A stretch of 64,000 nucleotides of DNA. It comes from Halomonas sp. MCCC 1A13316 (GTDB lineage: Bacteria; Pseudomonadota; Gammaproteobacteria; Pseudomonadales; Halomonadaceae). The position numbers were made by a program, and so were the translations under genes. The notes below the pieces were generated by a model, which saw only the letters and a program-made list of their open reading frames with translations, was not told where the DNA came from and did not search any database. Location of the stretch: the NCBI RefSeq assembly GCF_014931605.1, contig NZ_CP053382.1:930001-994000 (forward strand), given 5' to 3'. Shown one piece after another: positions 56,714 to 64,000 of this stretch (positions are counted from its first letter, which is position 1; each line of letters begins with the position of its first letter).

Positions 56714-57319
56714 ATGTCACAAGAGATTCATCGGCGCTGCATCGAAGTCGCTCGCGAGCTGAGCCCGCCGCTCGCCGATGCCATCGAGTGCGGTGGCCCG
56801 CTGACGCTGAGCATCGACGACGGCCAGCCGTTGGCCGAGCGCCTGTGCCGTTCGATAGCGGGGCAACAACTATCGATCAAGGCGGTGCGCTCGATCTGGG
56901 CGCGGGTACGCGATGCCGCTGGTGACGCCCCGCTGATGGAGTTTTTCGTCGAACCGAACCAGGATGTGCTGCGCGGCTGCGGCCTCTCGGGAGCCAAGAC
57001 CAGGGCGCTATGCCTGATCGCCGAAGAAGCCCGTGCCGGCCGGCTAGAGGCCGAAGACCTGCGTGGGCTCGACCATGTCGAGCGTTCGCGGTACCTGACC
57101 GCGCTATGGGGCGTGGGCCAATGGACTGCCGACATGATCTCGATCTTCTATTTCGGCGAGCCCGACGTCTGGCCCGAGGGAGACGTGGCTGCGCGCAAGA
57201 CCCTCGCGCGCCTTACCAGTCCGCGGCGCAAGACGCTGCGCACCGCAGCACGCTTTACTCCCTACCGCTCACACCTGGCGCTATACCTCTGGCGCCACGT
57301 CGATGCGCCTCCCATCTAG
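56714..57319 (+). CDS. DNA-3-methyladenine glycosylase (AlkA-like, HhH-GPD)
   Basis: A 201 aa base-excision repair glycosylase with the HhH-GPD core only. It has GQQLSIKAVRSIWARV, LSGAKTRALCLIAEEA and the helix-hairpin-helix LWGVGQWTADMISIFYFG, with the catalytic aspartate in VWPEGDVAARK. It lacks the N-terminal AlkA_N domain and is closer to the short bacterial 3-methyladenine glycosylase II group. 10 bp after coq7. Followed by a bidirectional-looking terminator. Confidence 0.9.
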   Translation: MSQEIHRRCIEVARELSPPLADAIECGGPLTLSIDDGQPLAERLCRSIAGQQLSIKAVRSIWARVRDAAGDAPLMEFFVEPNQDVLRGCGLSGAKTRALCLIAEEARAGRLEAEDLRGLDHVERSRYLTALWGVGQWTADMISIFYFGEPDVWPEGDVAARKTLARLTSPRRKTLRTAARFTPYRSHLALYLWRHVDAPPI

Positions 57320-57352
57320 GCGCTTCCTTGCCGCAGAAGAACCCACAGATGC

Positions 57353-57380
57353 AAAAGGCCCGCCTGAGCGGGCCTCATTA
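57353..57380. terminator. Bidirectional terminator between the glycosylase and osmC genes
   Basis: The stem GGCCCGC/GCGGGCC around CTGA is flanked by AAAA and by a T-rich TCATTATTT, and it lies between convergent genes. Confidence 0.75.
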
Positions 57381-57400
57381 TTTCCAGGCGATACTGCGAG

Positions 57401-57820
57401 TCAGTCGTCGACGATGCTGTAGGAATGGGTGACCTCTACGCCGCCCTTGGCTAGCATGATCGAAGCGCTGCAGTACTTCTCGGCGGAAAGTTCCACGGCG
57501 CGCTTGACCTGGTTCTCCTTGAGATTGTGCCCGCTGACGGTGAAGTGAACGTGAATCCGGGTGAACACGGACGGCACCGCGTCGGCGCGCTCGGCCTCGA
57601 TGCTCGCCACGCAATCGGTCACGCCGGCGCGGGATTTCTCGAGAATCTCCAGCACGTCGAAGGAAGTGCAGGCGCCCATGCCCATGAGCAGCATCTCCAT
57701 CGGGCGGGGCCCGGTATTGCGCCCGCCATGGTCGGGAGGGCCATCAATGACCACGCTGTGGCCGCTTCCCGACTCGGCGACGAACTGACGGCCATCGGTC
57801 CACTTGACGCTGGCTTTCAT
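57401..57820 (-). CDS. OsmC family peroxide-reducing protein (YhfA-like)
   Basis: A 139 aa protein with the two OsmC cysteines, in LLMGMGACTSFDVLEIL and VTDCVASIEAER, and MKASVKWTDGRQFVAESGSG at the start. OsmC/Ohr proteins reduce organic hydroperoxides; the YhfA branch is less well characterised. Convergent with the glycosylase gene and separate from murU. AAGGAAG precedes the ATG. Length is normal (about 135-145 aa). Confidence 0.92.
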   Translation of the reverse strand: MKASVKWTDGRQFVAESGSGHSVVIDGPPDHGGRNTGPRPMEMLLMGMGACTSFDVLEILEKSRAGVTDCVASIEAERADAVPSVFTRIHVHFTVSGHNLKENQVKRAVELSAEKYCSASIMLAKGGVEVTHSYSIVDD

Positions 57821-57881
57821 GAGCTAGGCTTCCTTATCGATACGTTCGGGTCGGACAGCTTACCACCCTGCGGAGTCTGAC

Positions 57882-58553
57882 TCAGCCCTGACGCCCGCTC
57901 AGCTCGCGGTCCAGTTCGGCCAGGCGCTCCGGCGTGCCGACGTCGACCCAGCGGCCGCGGTGATGGGTGCCGCCGATTCGTCCGGCGTGCATCGCCTCGC
58001 GCAGTAGTGGGGCCAGGGGGAACTCGCCCGGCGCTTGGTCGGCGACCAGGGCCGGATCGATCAGGCCGAGCCCGGCGTAGGTCAACCGCGGCTCACCCAG
58101 AGGGTGTACACGCCCGGCGGCGTCGAGGTGAAAATCCCCCGTGGGGTGGTGCGCGGGGTTGTCGACCAGTACCAGGTGGGCCAGGTCGCCGCCCAGCGAG
58201 GGCAGGCTGGCAGGATCGAAATCGCTCCAGACGTCTCCATTCACCAGCAGGAAGGGGGCATTGCCCAGTAGCGGCAGCGCCTGGCGGATGCCACCGCCGG
58301 TCTCCAGTGGGGTCGTCTCGCGGCTCCAGGTAATCGATACGCCATGCTCATTGCCGTCACCCAGGGCTGCAACGATCTGTTCGGCGCGGTAGCTGACGTT
58401 GATTACCACTTCGCCAATGCCGGCCGCCGCGAGGCGCTCCAGATGGTGCACGATCAGCGGCCTGCCCGCGACCGGCAGCAGCGGCTTGGGGCAGTGATCG
58501 GTCAACGGCCGCATGCGCTTGCCCAGGCCGGCCGCCAGTATCATGGCCTTCAT
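57882..58553 (-). CDS. murU: N-acetylmuramate alpha-1-phosphate uridylyltransferase MurU
   Basis: A 223 aa nucleotidyltransferase with the signature [20 protein letters not shown] followed by [13 protein letters not shown]. It makes UDP-MurNAc directly from MurNAc-1-P and UTP in cell-wall recycling, bypassing MurA. Its ATG overlaps the amgK stop (ATGA). The amgK-murU pair near lptD is the arrangement of Pseudomonas. Other sugar nucleotidyltransferases (GalU, RmlA type) look similar; the pairing with amgK decides it. Confidence 0.93.
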   Translation of the reverse strand: MKAMILAAGLGKRMRPLTDHCPKPLLPVAGRPLIVHHLERLAAAGIGEVVINVSYRAEQIVAALGDGNEHGVSITWSRETTPLETGGGIRQALPLLGNAPFLLVNGDVWSDFDPASLPSLGGDLAHLVLVDNPAHHPTGDFHLDAAGRVHPLGEPRLTYAGLGLIDPALVADQAPGEFPLAPLLREAMHAGRIGGTHHRGRWVDVGTPERLAELDRELSGRQG

Positions 58554-59590
58554 GTCGCCACCTGCAGGCCCGCTTCGGCCAGGCGCCGCTCGAGTGCGGG
58601 ACGCAAAGAGTCGGCAAGCCAGCTATTGAAGCCGGCATGTTCGGGCAGAGCAATGAGGCTCTCCTCGAGATGGGCGAGAAAATGCGGCAAGCGTTCGAGA
58701 TAGCCCGAGCGGGCGTCGCGCAGGGTCAGCCGGCAGAAGATGCCGAGCACCTTTAGCGCGCGCTGTGCGGCCATGGCCTGGGCCTGGCGGTGAAAGGTTT
58801 CGCTGCCGGTGGTTCTGGGCAGGCGGCCGTCACTGATCGCCTGAAGCCGGAAGTCTTCCACCCAACCGGCGAAGCGCTCGGCGGAGAAGCGGCAGTAGCG
58901 TCCACGCAGCAGCGAGATCAGGTCGTAGCTGATGGGTCCGGCCACGGCGTCCTGGAAATCGATCAGATAAAGCCGTTCGTCCTGCACCATCAAGTTCATG
59001 GCATCGAAGTCGCGGTGCACCGCGACCACCGGCTGGGCCAGGGCGGAGTCGATCAATGCCTGGCGCAGTTCTGACCAGCCGGGAGGGAGAGCCAAGCCGA
59101 GCCAGCGCTCCAGGCACCATTCGGGGAAGAGATCCAGCTCGCGGCCGAGCAGTGTCGCATCGTAAGCGGGCAGAACAGCCGGAGCGGCGCGATTCTGCAG
59201 CGCGTGGATCAGCTCGATGGCGTGGTCGTGCCAAACCAGGGTGTCGGTATGGTCGTTGCCGGAGAACCGGCTCTGCAGCGGCGTATCGCCCAGGTCGTCG
59301 AGTTCGATGAAGCCCGACCCGAGATCCACCGCATGGAGGGCTGGCAGCGGCAGGCCGCCGGCTCGCCAGCGACGGGCGATCTCGACGAATGGACGACTAT
59401 CTTCATGGGCGGGCGGAGCGTCCATCAGCATGCGCGAACGGCCGTCGGGCAGGCGCAGGCGAAAGTACCGGCGAAAACTGGCATCGCCCGCGGCCAGGCG
59501 CAGATCGAGCGCTGCCGCGGGCAGGCGATGCTGTGCTGCCGCCCAGTGGCGCAGGGCTTCCAATCGCGTCGAGTTTTCGACCGAAGTCAT
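58550..59590 (-). CDS. amgK: N-acetylmuramate/N-acetylglucosamine kinase AmgK
   Basis: A 346 aa aminoglycoside-phosphotransferase-fold kinase that phosphorylates MurNAc at the anomeric position. The APH motifs are [15 protein letters not shown] (catalytic HxDxxxxN) and [13 protein letters not shown] (metal-binding DFQD). It is coupled to murU and read divergently from lptD. The start [10 protein letters not shown] at 59590 is preceded by AAGGAGC; an upstream in-frame start at 59647 is possible. Confidence 0.93.
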   Translation of the reverse strand: MTSVENSTRLEALRHWAAAQHRLPAAALDLRLAAGDASFRRYFRLRLPDGRSRMLMDAPPAHEDSRPFVEIARRWRAGGLPLPALHAVDLGSGFIELDDLGDTPLQSRFSGNDHTDTLVWHDHAIELIHALQNRAAPAVLPAYDATLLGRELDLFPEWCLERWLGLALPPGWSELRQALIDSALAQPVVAVHRDFDAMNLMVQDERLYLIDFQDAVAGPISYDLISLLRGRYCRFSAERFAGWVEDFRLQAISDGRLPRTTGSETFHRQAQAMAAQRALKVLGIFCRLTLRDARSGYLERLPHFLAHLEESLIALPEHAGFNSWLADSLRPALERRLAEAGLQVAT

Positions 59591-59688
59591 GCTGGCTCCT
59601 TGTTGTGCTGAGCGCTGCCGGTTGACGCTCGTAGGGCGCCGCCGCATGCTGAGCGGTCTGTCGCATACGACAGGCTGGGTGCGGTCTG

Positions 59689-59694
59689 TATAAT
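59689..59694 (+). promoter_or_regulatory. Candidate -10 element of lptD
   Basis: A perfect TATAAT lies 34 bp before the lptD ATG, in the divergent amgK/lptD region. Its -35 partner (TACGAC at 17 bp) is poor. Confidence 0.35.
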
Positions 59695-59727
59695 ACCGAT
59701 TCTCTTCGCCAAGGACATCGAGGGACC

Positions 59728-62151
59728 ATGGGCAAGCGACATGCAGGTGCGGCGTTGGCCGGCCTGATTACATCCGGCCTGACCTTTGGCGCGCCATCGA
59801 CGATGGCGCTCGAGCCGTTACCGGCATGGCAGCTCGACTGGCATCCCTGGGGCCAAGACCGCCCCGCCGAGGCGCTGTGCCGTGGCGTCTACGTGATGCC
59901 GGCTTATCGCCTGCCCGCCACCGACGAGCCCGGTCAGGTTCGCTCCGAGTCCGACACTGCCTATTACGGGGACGACGGCGAGACGATTCTCGGCGGTGAA
60001 GTGGTTCTGCGGCGTGGCGACAGCCAGCTTGAATCACCACGGGTGAGCGTACCGCCTGAGCGGGATTGGGCCTACGCCGAGGGGCCTCTCGCGCTGCGCG
60101 ATCTCAACCTGCTAGTGCGTGGCGAGGCAGCCGAGGTTTCGCTCAATAGCGATGCGGCCCGCATCGATTCGGCCCACTACGTGATTCACGACCAGCACCT
60201 GCGCGGCGATGCGCTGCAACTGGCGCGGTTGGAGGATGGACGCTACCGGCTGACTTCGTCGAATTTTACCACCTGCGACCCCGGCAATTCCCTGTGGCGA
60301 CTGGCGACGAGTGATCTGGTGCTCGATCGCGAGAGCGGTTTTGGCACCGCCCGCCACGCGCGCCTGGAGATGGGTGGGGTGCCGGTGTTCTACTGGCCCT
60401 GGGTGCGTTTCCCCATCGACGATCGCCGCCATACGGGCTTTCTGTGGCCCGCGCTGGGGCTCTCCAGCGACAGCCTCGATTACGCCCAGCCGTTCTACTG
60501 GAATATCGCGCCCAATCACGATGCCACCATCACGCCGCGCTGGATCAGTGGGCACGGACTATTGCTCGGTGGCGAATATCGCTATCTCTTTCCCAGCGAT
60601 GCCGGGCAGATCGAGGGCGCCTATCTCTCCAGCGACGGCGGTGGTTCTGACAGCGCGGCGGGGCGTTACGAGGGCGAGGACCGCTGGTACGTGGACTACC
60701 TGCACCGCGGGTACTTCGATTCGCGCACGAGTTACAACCTGCGCTATGGGGCGGCCAGCGACGGGCGCTACTTCGACGATTTCGGCAGTGCCTTCGGCGA
60801 CGGTCCCAGCAGCATGCCCCGCCTGGCCCAGCTCGACTATCGCGGCGACGTATGGAATCTTGAGGCACGTGCCCAGGGCTACCAGAAGCTGGAAGACCCG
60901 CTGCGCGACCGCGACAAGCCTTTCTATCGCCTGCCCAGCTTGACCGCTAATGCACGCTGGACACAGTCCGGGGGGCTCTATCAGCAATGGCGATCCAACG
61001 TCACCTATTTCTGGCGAGATGTGGATCGCAATCGCGTTCCTCTACGTGAGGCGGCCATCGGCACCCGCCTGCATCTCTCACCCGCAACCGGGTGGCGTTT
61101 CGATGAGACCTGGGGCCATCTGGAGCCGCGGGTGGAGTGGCTCTATACCGCCTACGACCTGGACTACGGCGAGCGCCAGACGGAGCGAGATACCGACCTG
61201 CAGCGGGCGGTGCCGGTTACCTCGATCGATGGCGGTCTGGTATTCGAGCGCGAGTTGGACCTCGGAGGGCGCGCCTATCGCCAGACGCTGGAGCCGCGGT
61301 TCAACTACGCCTACGTTCCCGCTCGCGACCAGAGTGAGTTTCCTGAGTTCGATAGCGACGAACGTGCCTTTTCCTGGAACCAGCTGTGGTCGCCGTATCG
61401 CTTCTCCGGCGCCGATCGTATCGGTGACCTCCATCGTCTCTCTTACGCAATCAGCAGTCGTTTCCTCGAGGATGCCGCCGGTCGTGAACGTTTCATGATC
61501 GGTGTGGGGCAGGCGGCCTATTTCGACGACCGCAATATCGACATGGCCGGCGATCCTGATACCTTGCCTTCGCCAGCGCTCGATGACGGCGAGCGTCTTT
61601 ACCAGGCGACACGGGATCGTTCACCGGTGGTCACGCGTCTTGACTGGCGCGTTAACGAGCGCTGGAGTACGCGCTATGAGTGGCTCTATGACGATCAGCG
61701 CAACCGGACCGAGAGAAATAGCGTAGGTGTCGCCTATCGCGACCCACGAGGCCATGTGTTGAACCTTGCCTACAATTGGCAACTCGAAGGATTCGATCCT
61801 TCGGGAGAAGATGAGGACCGCCTGGGGTACGACCGCGAGGAATATGAGCTCTCCTTCGCCTACCGGGCCAATCCGAGAATAGATTTGATAGGTCGCTTTT
61901 TGTACGACCACACCAACAGACGTAGTCTGGATCAGATGGCCGGTGTGCAGTGGAACGACTGCTGCTACGGCGTGCAATTGGTGTGGCGTGAGTGGGTCGA
62001 GGACAACGACACCGCCAATACCATCGAGGACGATACCACTGACCGAGGTATCTTCCTGCGCTTCGTCTTCAAGGGGTTGGGCGGCGTCGGCGGCGATGCC
62101 GGCGACTACTTTGAACGTGCCATTCCTGGCTACCGTACCACGGCTTTCTAA
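59728..62151 (+). CDS. lptD: LPS-assembly protein LptD
   Basis: An 807 aa outer-membrane protein inserting lipopolysaccharide into the outer leaflet. It has a signal peptide (about 27 residues), a periplasmic beta-jellyroll OstA domain (YYGDDGETILGGEVVLRRGD) and a 26-stranded C-terminal barrel. Four cysteines, C51, C183, C745 and C746 (NDCCYGVQLVWREW), match the E. coli disulfide pattern in which two N-terminal cysteines pair with a CC dyad. It is followed by surA, pdxA and rsmA, the standard order. GAGGGA precedes the ATG. Divergent from amgK. Confidence 0.96.
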   Translation: MGKRHAGAALAGLITSGLTFGAPSTMALEPLPAWQLDWHPWGQDRPAEALCRGVYVMPAYRLPATDEPGQVRSESDTAYYGDDGETILGGEVVLRRGDSQLESPRVSVPPERDWAYAEGPLALRDLNLLVRGEAAEVSLNSDAARIDSAHYVIHDQHLRGDALQLARLEDGRYRLTSSNFTTCDPGNSLWRLATSDLVLDRESGFGTARHARLEMGGVPVFYWPWVRFPIDDRRHTGFLWPALGLSSDSLDYAQPFYWNIAPNHDATITPRWISGHGLLLGGEYRYLFPSDAGQIEGAYLSSDGGGSDSAAGRYEGEDRWYVDYLHRGYFDSRTSYNLRYGAASDGRYFDDFGSAFGDGPSSMPRLAQLDYRGDVWNLEARAQGYQKLEDPLRDRDKPFYRLPSLTANARWTQSGGLYQQWRSNVTYFWRDVDRNRVPLREAAIGTRLHLSPATGWRFDETWGHLEPRVEWLYTAYDLDYGERQTERDTDLQRAVPVTSIDGGLVFERELDLGGRAYRQTLEPRFNYAYVPARDQSEFPEFDSDERAFSWNQLWSPYRFSGADRIGDLHRLSYAISSRFLEDAAGRERFMIGVGQAAYFDDRNIDMAGDPDTLPSPALDDGERLYQATRDRSPVVTRLDWRVNERWSTRYEWLYDDQRNRTERNSVGVAYRDPRGHVLNLAYNWQLEGFDPSGEDEDRLGYDREEYELSFAYRANPRIDLIGRFLYDHTNRRSLDQMAGVQWNDCCYGVQLVWREWVEDNDTANTIEDDTTDRGIFLRFVFKGLGGVGGDAGDYFERAIPGYRTTAF

Positions 62152-62199
62152 TCGGCACGGGATGCCACACAAGTGAGAGACATGAGAGGAACGAGAACC

Positions 62200-62868
62200 A
62201 TGCGGATTTCACCAATCGCCACTCTGGGCGCCTTGGGGCTAGCCTTGTGCCTCGGCGCCGTGCCGCTTGCGGCTATGGCCCAGGAACAGAATTTCCAGCC
62301 GGTACAGCGCCAGGCCCTGGATCGTATCGTGGCCGTGGTGAACGAGCAGGCCATCATGCAGAGCCAGCTCGAAGAGCGTATGGCGCAGGCGCGCAGCCAA
62401 CTTGCCGCCCAGGGACAGCAGCTACCGCCCGAGTCGACGCTGCGCGAACACGTACTTGAGCAGATCATTCTCGAGCAGATCCAGCTGCAGATGGCGGCGG
62501 ATGCCGGGCTATCCATCGACGATACCGCTCTCAATCGCCAGATTCGCGAAATTGCCGAGAGCAACGGCATGAACCTCGACCAGTTTGCCGATGCGCTGGA
62601 AGCCGACGGACTCTCCATGGCCACCGTCAGAGAGGAGATTCGCCGCGAGATGCTGCTGCGCGAGCTGCATCAGCGCCAGATAGGGGGACGAGTCAACGTC
62701 AGCAATCGTGAGGTTGAACGTTTCATTGAGCAGCAGGGCGGCAGCGTGAGCCCCGACCAGGCGCGCCAGATGGTATTCCAGCGCAAAGCCAACGAGGCGC
62801 TCGATGCCTGGCTGCAGGAGATCCGTGCCGAGGCCTTCGTCGACAACCGACTCGCCAGCGGCAGCTGA
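62200..62868 (+). CDS. surA: SurA-type periplasmic chaperone lacking both parvulin domains
   Basis: A 222 aa protein against 428 aa for E. coli SurA. A signal peptide (cleavage after AMA27) is followed by the SurA_N domain: LDRIVAVVNEQAIMQSQLEER, LREHVLEQIILEQIQLQMAA and NREVERFIEQQGG. It then passes directly into the C-terminal helix (VFQRKANEALDAWLQEIRAEAFV), which aligns with the very end of E. coli SurA. Both PPIase domains are absent, and the frame is intact with its own ATG and AGAGGA site, so this is not a frameshift. The N- plus C-terminal core is the chaperone module for outer-membrane proteins in E. coli. Synteny with lptD and pdxA supports orthology. Confidence 0.9.
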   Translation: MRISPIATLGALGLALCLGAVPLAAMAQEQNFQPVQRQALDRIVAVVNEQAIMQSQLEERMAQARSQLAAQGQQLPPESTLREHVLEQIILEQIQLQMAADAGLSIDDTALNRQIREIAESNGMNLDQFADALEADGLSMATVREEIRREMLLRELHQRQIGGRVNVSNREVERFIEQQGGSVSPDQARQMVFQRKANEALDAWLQEIRAEAFVDNRLASGS

Positions 62869-62872
62869 CAGC

Positions 62873-63925
62873 ATGCGGTCACCCTCTCCCGTGCTGGCCG
62901 TGACGAGCGGCGAGCCCGCCGGCATCGGTCCCGAGCTGACCCTGCTACTGGCGCTGGGTGAAGGCCCCGCTGGGCGAGTGGTGGCGGTGGGGGACCCGAC
63001 GCTGCTGGCCGAACGGGCCGCACTGCTGGGTCTCGATATCGACCTGCTCGAGCTTGCGCGGGGCGAGCCGGTGCCGGAAGCGCGCCACGGCGTCCTGCCG
63101 GTATGGCCGGTAGCGCTGCGCGCGCCGAGCCGGCCGGGAGAACTGGCCGTGGCCAATGCCGGCTATGTACTCGAGACCCTCGATGTGGCCGTCACCGCCT
63201 GCCTTGACGGGAGCGCCGACGGCATCGTCACCGCGCCGCTGCACAAGGGCGTGATCTTGGATGCCGGCCACGCCGGATTTCGTGGACACACCGAATACCT
63301 GCGTGATGCCTGTGGCGTCGATGAGGTGGTCATGATGCTGGCCACCGACAGCGCTCTGCATGCCGGGCAGGTCGGCTGGCAGGGTAGCAGTGCGTTGCGA
63401 GTGGCGCTTGCCACGACTCACTTGCCGCTGCGTGAGGTTGCCGATGCCATCACCGGGCCCGGCCTGGAGCGAATCCTTCGCATCCTGCATGCGGACCTGA
63501 AGCGCTGGTTCGGCATTGGCGTACCGCGCATCGCCGTGTGTGGTCTCAACCCTCACGCCGGCGAGGGCGGGCATCTCGGGCGTGAGGAGATCGAGGTGAT
63601 CGAGCCTTGTATCGAGCGCTTGCGCGCTGAAGGCTTCGCCCTTGACGGACCGCTACCGGCCGATACCCTGTTCACGCCGCGTCATCTGGCAGACGTCGAT
63701 GCCGTGCTGGCGATGTATCATGATCAGGGCCTGCCGGTGCTCAAGTATGCCGGCTTCGGACGAGCCGCCAACATCACCTTGGGCCTGCCGATCGTACGCA
63801 CCTCGGTGGACCATGGCACTGCGCTGGACCTGGCCGGCCGTGGCCTGGCCGATGCCGGCAGCCTTCGAGTCGCCGTAGCGCTGGCCGCCGAGATGACCAG
63901 TCGCGGAGCGGCCGCCCCGAGATAG
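62873..63925 (+). CDS. pdxA: 4-hydroxythreonine-4-phosphate dehydrogenase
   Basis: A 350 aa metal- and NAD-dependent enzyme of pyridoxal phosphate synthesis, oxidising 4-phosphohydroxy-L-threonine. Motifs: LAVTSGEPAGIGPELTL, TAPLHKGVI followed by HAGFRGHTEYL (metal histidine), CGLNPHAGEGGHLG and YHDQGLPVLKYAGFG. ATG 62873 lies 4 bp after surA; the upstream open frame overlaps surA in another register and is excluded. Slightly longer than E. coli PdxA (329 aa). Confidence 0.96.
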   Translation: MRSPSPVLAVTSGEPAGIGPELTLLLALGEGPAGRVVAVGDPTLLAERAALLGLDIDLLELARGEPVPEARHGVLPVWPVALRAPSRPGELAVANAGYVLETLDVAVTACLDGSADGIVTAPLHKGVILDAGHAGFRGHTEYLRDACGVDEVVMMLATDSALHAGQVGWQGSSALRVALATTHLPLREVADAITGPGLERILRILHADLKRWFGIGVPRIAVCGLNPHAGEGGHLGREEIEVIEPCIERLRAEGFALDGPLPADTLFTPRHLADVDAVLAMYHDQGLPVLKYAGFGRAANITLGLPIVRTSVDHGTALDLAGRGLADAGSLRVAVALAAEMTSRGAAAPR

Positions 63926-63973
63926 CAGCAATAGACGTCGGTTTCTGCACTGACCCATACAAGGACTCTTCGC

Positions 63974-64000
63974 ATGGCATCGCGCCCGCCGGTTCATCGC
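63974..64000 (+). CDS. rsmA: Start of rsmA (KsgA), 16S rRNA dimethyladenosine transferase (first 9 aa, cut by window end)
   Basis: Nine codons MASRPPVHR begin at 63974 with AAGGA upstream. Such a basic short lead-in precedes the RKRFGQNFL motif of RsmA proteins, and rsmA follows pdxA in the conserved lptD-surA-pdxA-rsmA order. The call rests mostly on synteny because the diagnostic part lies beyond the window. Confidence 0.65.

Overview
The window is about 64 kb of GC-rich chromosome that looks like Halomonas or a close relative (Halomonadaceae, Gammaproteobacteria). The basis is protein character and gene order: a ccoNOQP-ccoGHIS-hemN respiratory cluster, a HiPIP, a caa3-type oxidase with fused subunits I and III, rpsF-rpsR-DUF2232-rplI-dnaB, lptD-surA-pdxA-rsmA, PhaR, and two Mrp sodium/proton antiporter operons as expected of a halophile or alkaliphile. 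No insertion sequence, prophage, integron or CRISPR array is visible. Nearly all the DNA is ordinary, densely packed core or near-core sequence.

Layout. Positions 1-9140 (minus strand) hold the cbb3 oxidase operon ccoN-O-Q-P, its assembly genes ccoG-H-I-S, a SafE/UreH-like membrane protein, and the start of hemN, which has an Anr/FNR-type box of its own. Positions 9304-12932 carry an alpha/beta hydrolase, a five-tRNA cluster (Val, Asp, Asp, Val, Asp) and fadH. Positions 13357-18160 carry the prkA-yeaH-spoVR stress module, followed by a convergent HiPIP gene. Positions 18865-23799 hold a CopD/HemJ-like protein, a divergent DUF2231 protein, and the cox genes (coxB with a cytochrome c domain, a coxA-coxC fusion, and a small membrane protein). 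Positions 23904-25627 hold a stand-alone Lrp ligand-binding domain, a membrane-anchored NUC-type endonuclease and three tRNA-Leu genes on the minus strand.

Positions 25903-36663 are mostly information processing: rnr, rlmB, rpsF, rpsR, DUF2232, rplI, a carbohydrate porin, dnaB, two small unknowns and hemH. Positions 36680-48554 contain two complete Mrp operons back to back. The minus-strand operon has fused mrpAB followed by C-G, and the plus-strand operon has seven separate genes. Positions 48673-64000 hold a lytic transglycosylase, a secreted protein with an 11-residue amphipathic repeat, a retropepsin-like protease, rsmE, phaR, purD, a thioesterase, a phosphoribulokinase-like kinase, a HIT protein, coq7, an AlkA-like glycosylase, an OsmC protein, the murU-amgK recycling pair, and lptD-surA-pdxA-rsmA (rsmA is cut by the window end).

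How the genes work together. Much of the window serves energy conservation: two terminal oxidases, heme synthesis (hemN, hemH), ubiquinone synthesis (coq7), a periplasmic electron carrier (HiPIP) and proton-driven Na+ export (two Mrp systems). The most unusual items are a SurA lacking both parvulin domains, the divergent pair of Mrp operons of different architecture, the coxB reading frame with no convincing start codon, and the LEA-like repeat protein. I did not find a wholly new multi-gene system.
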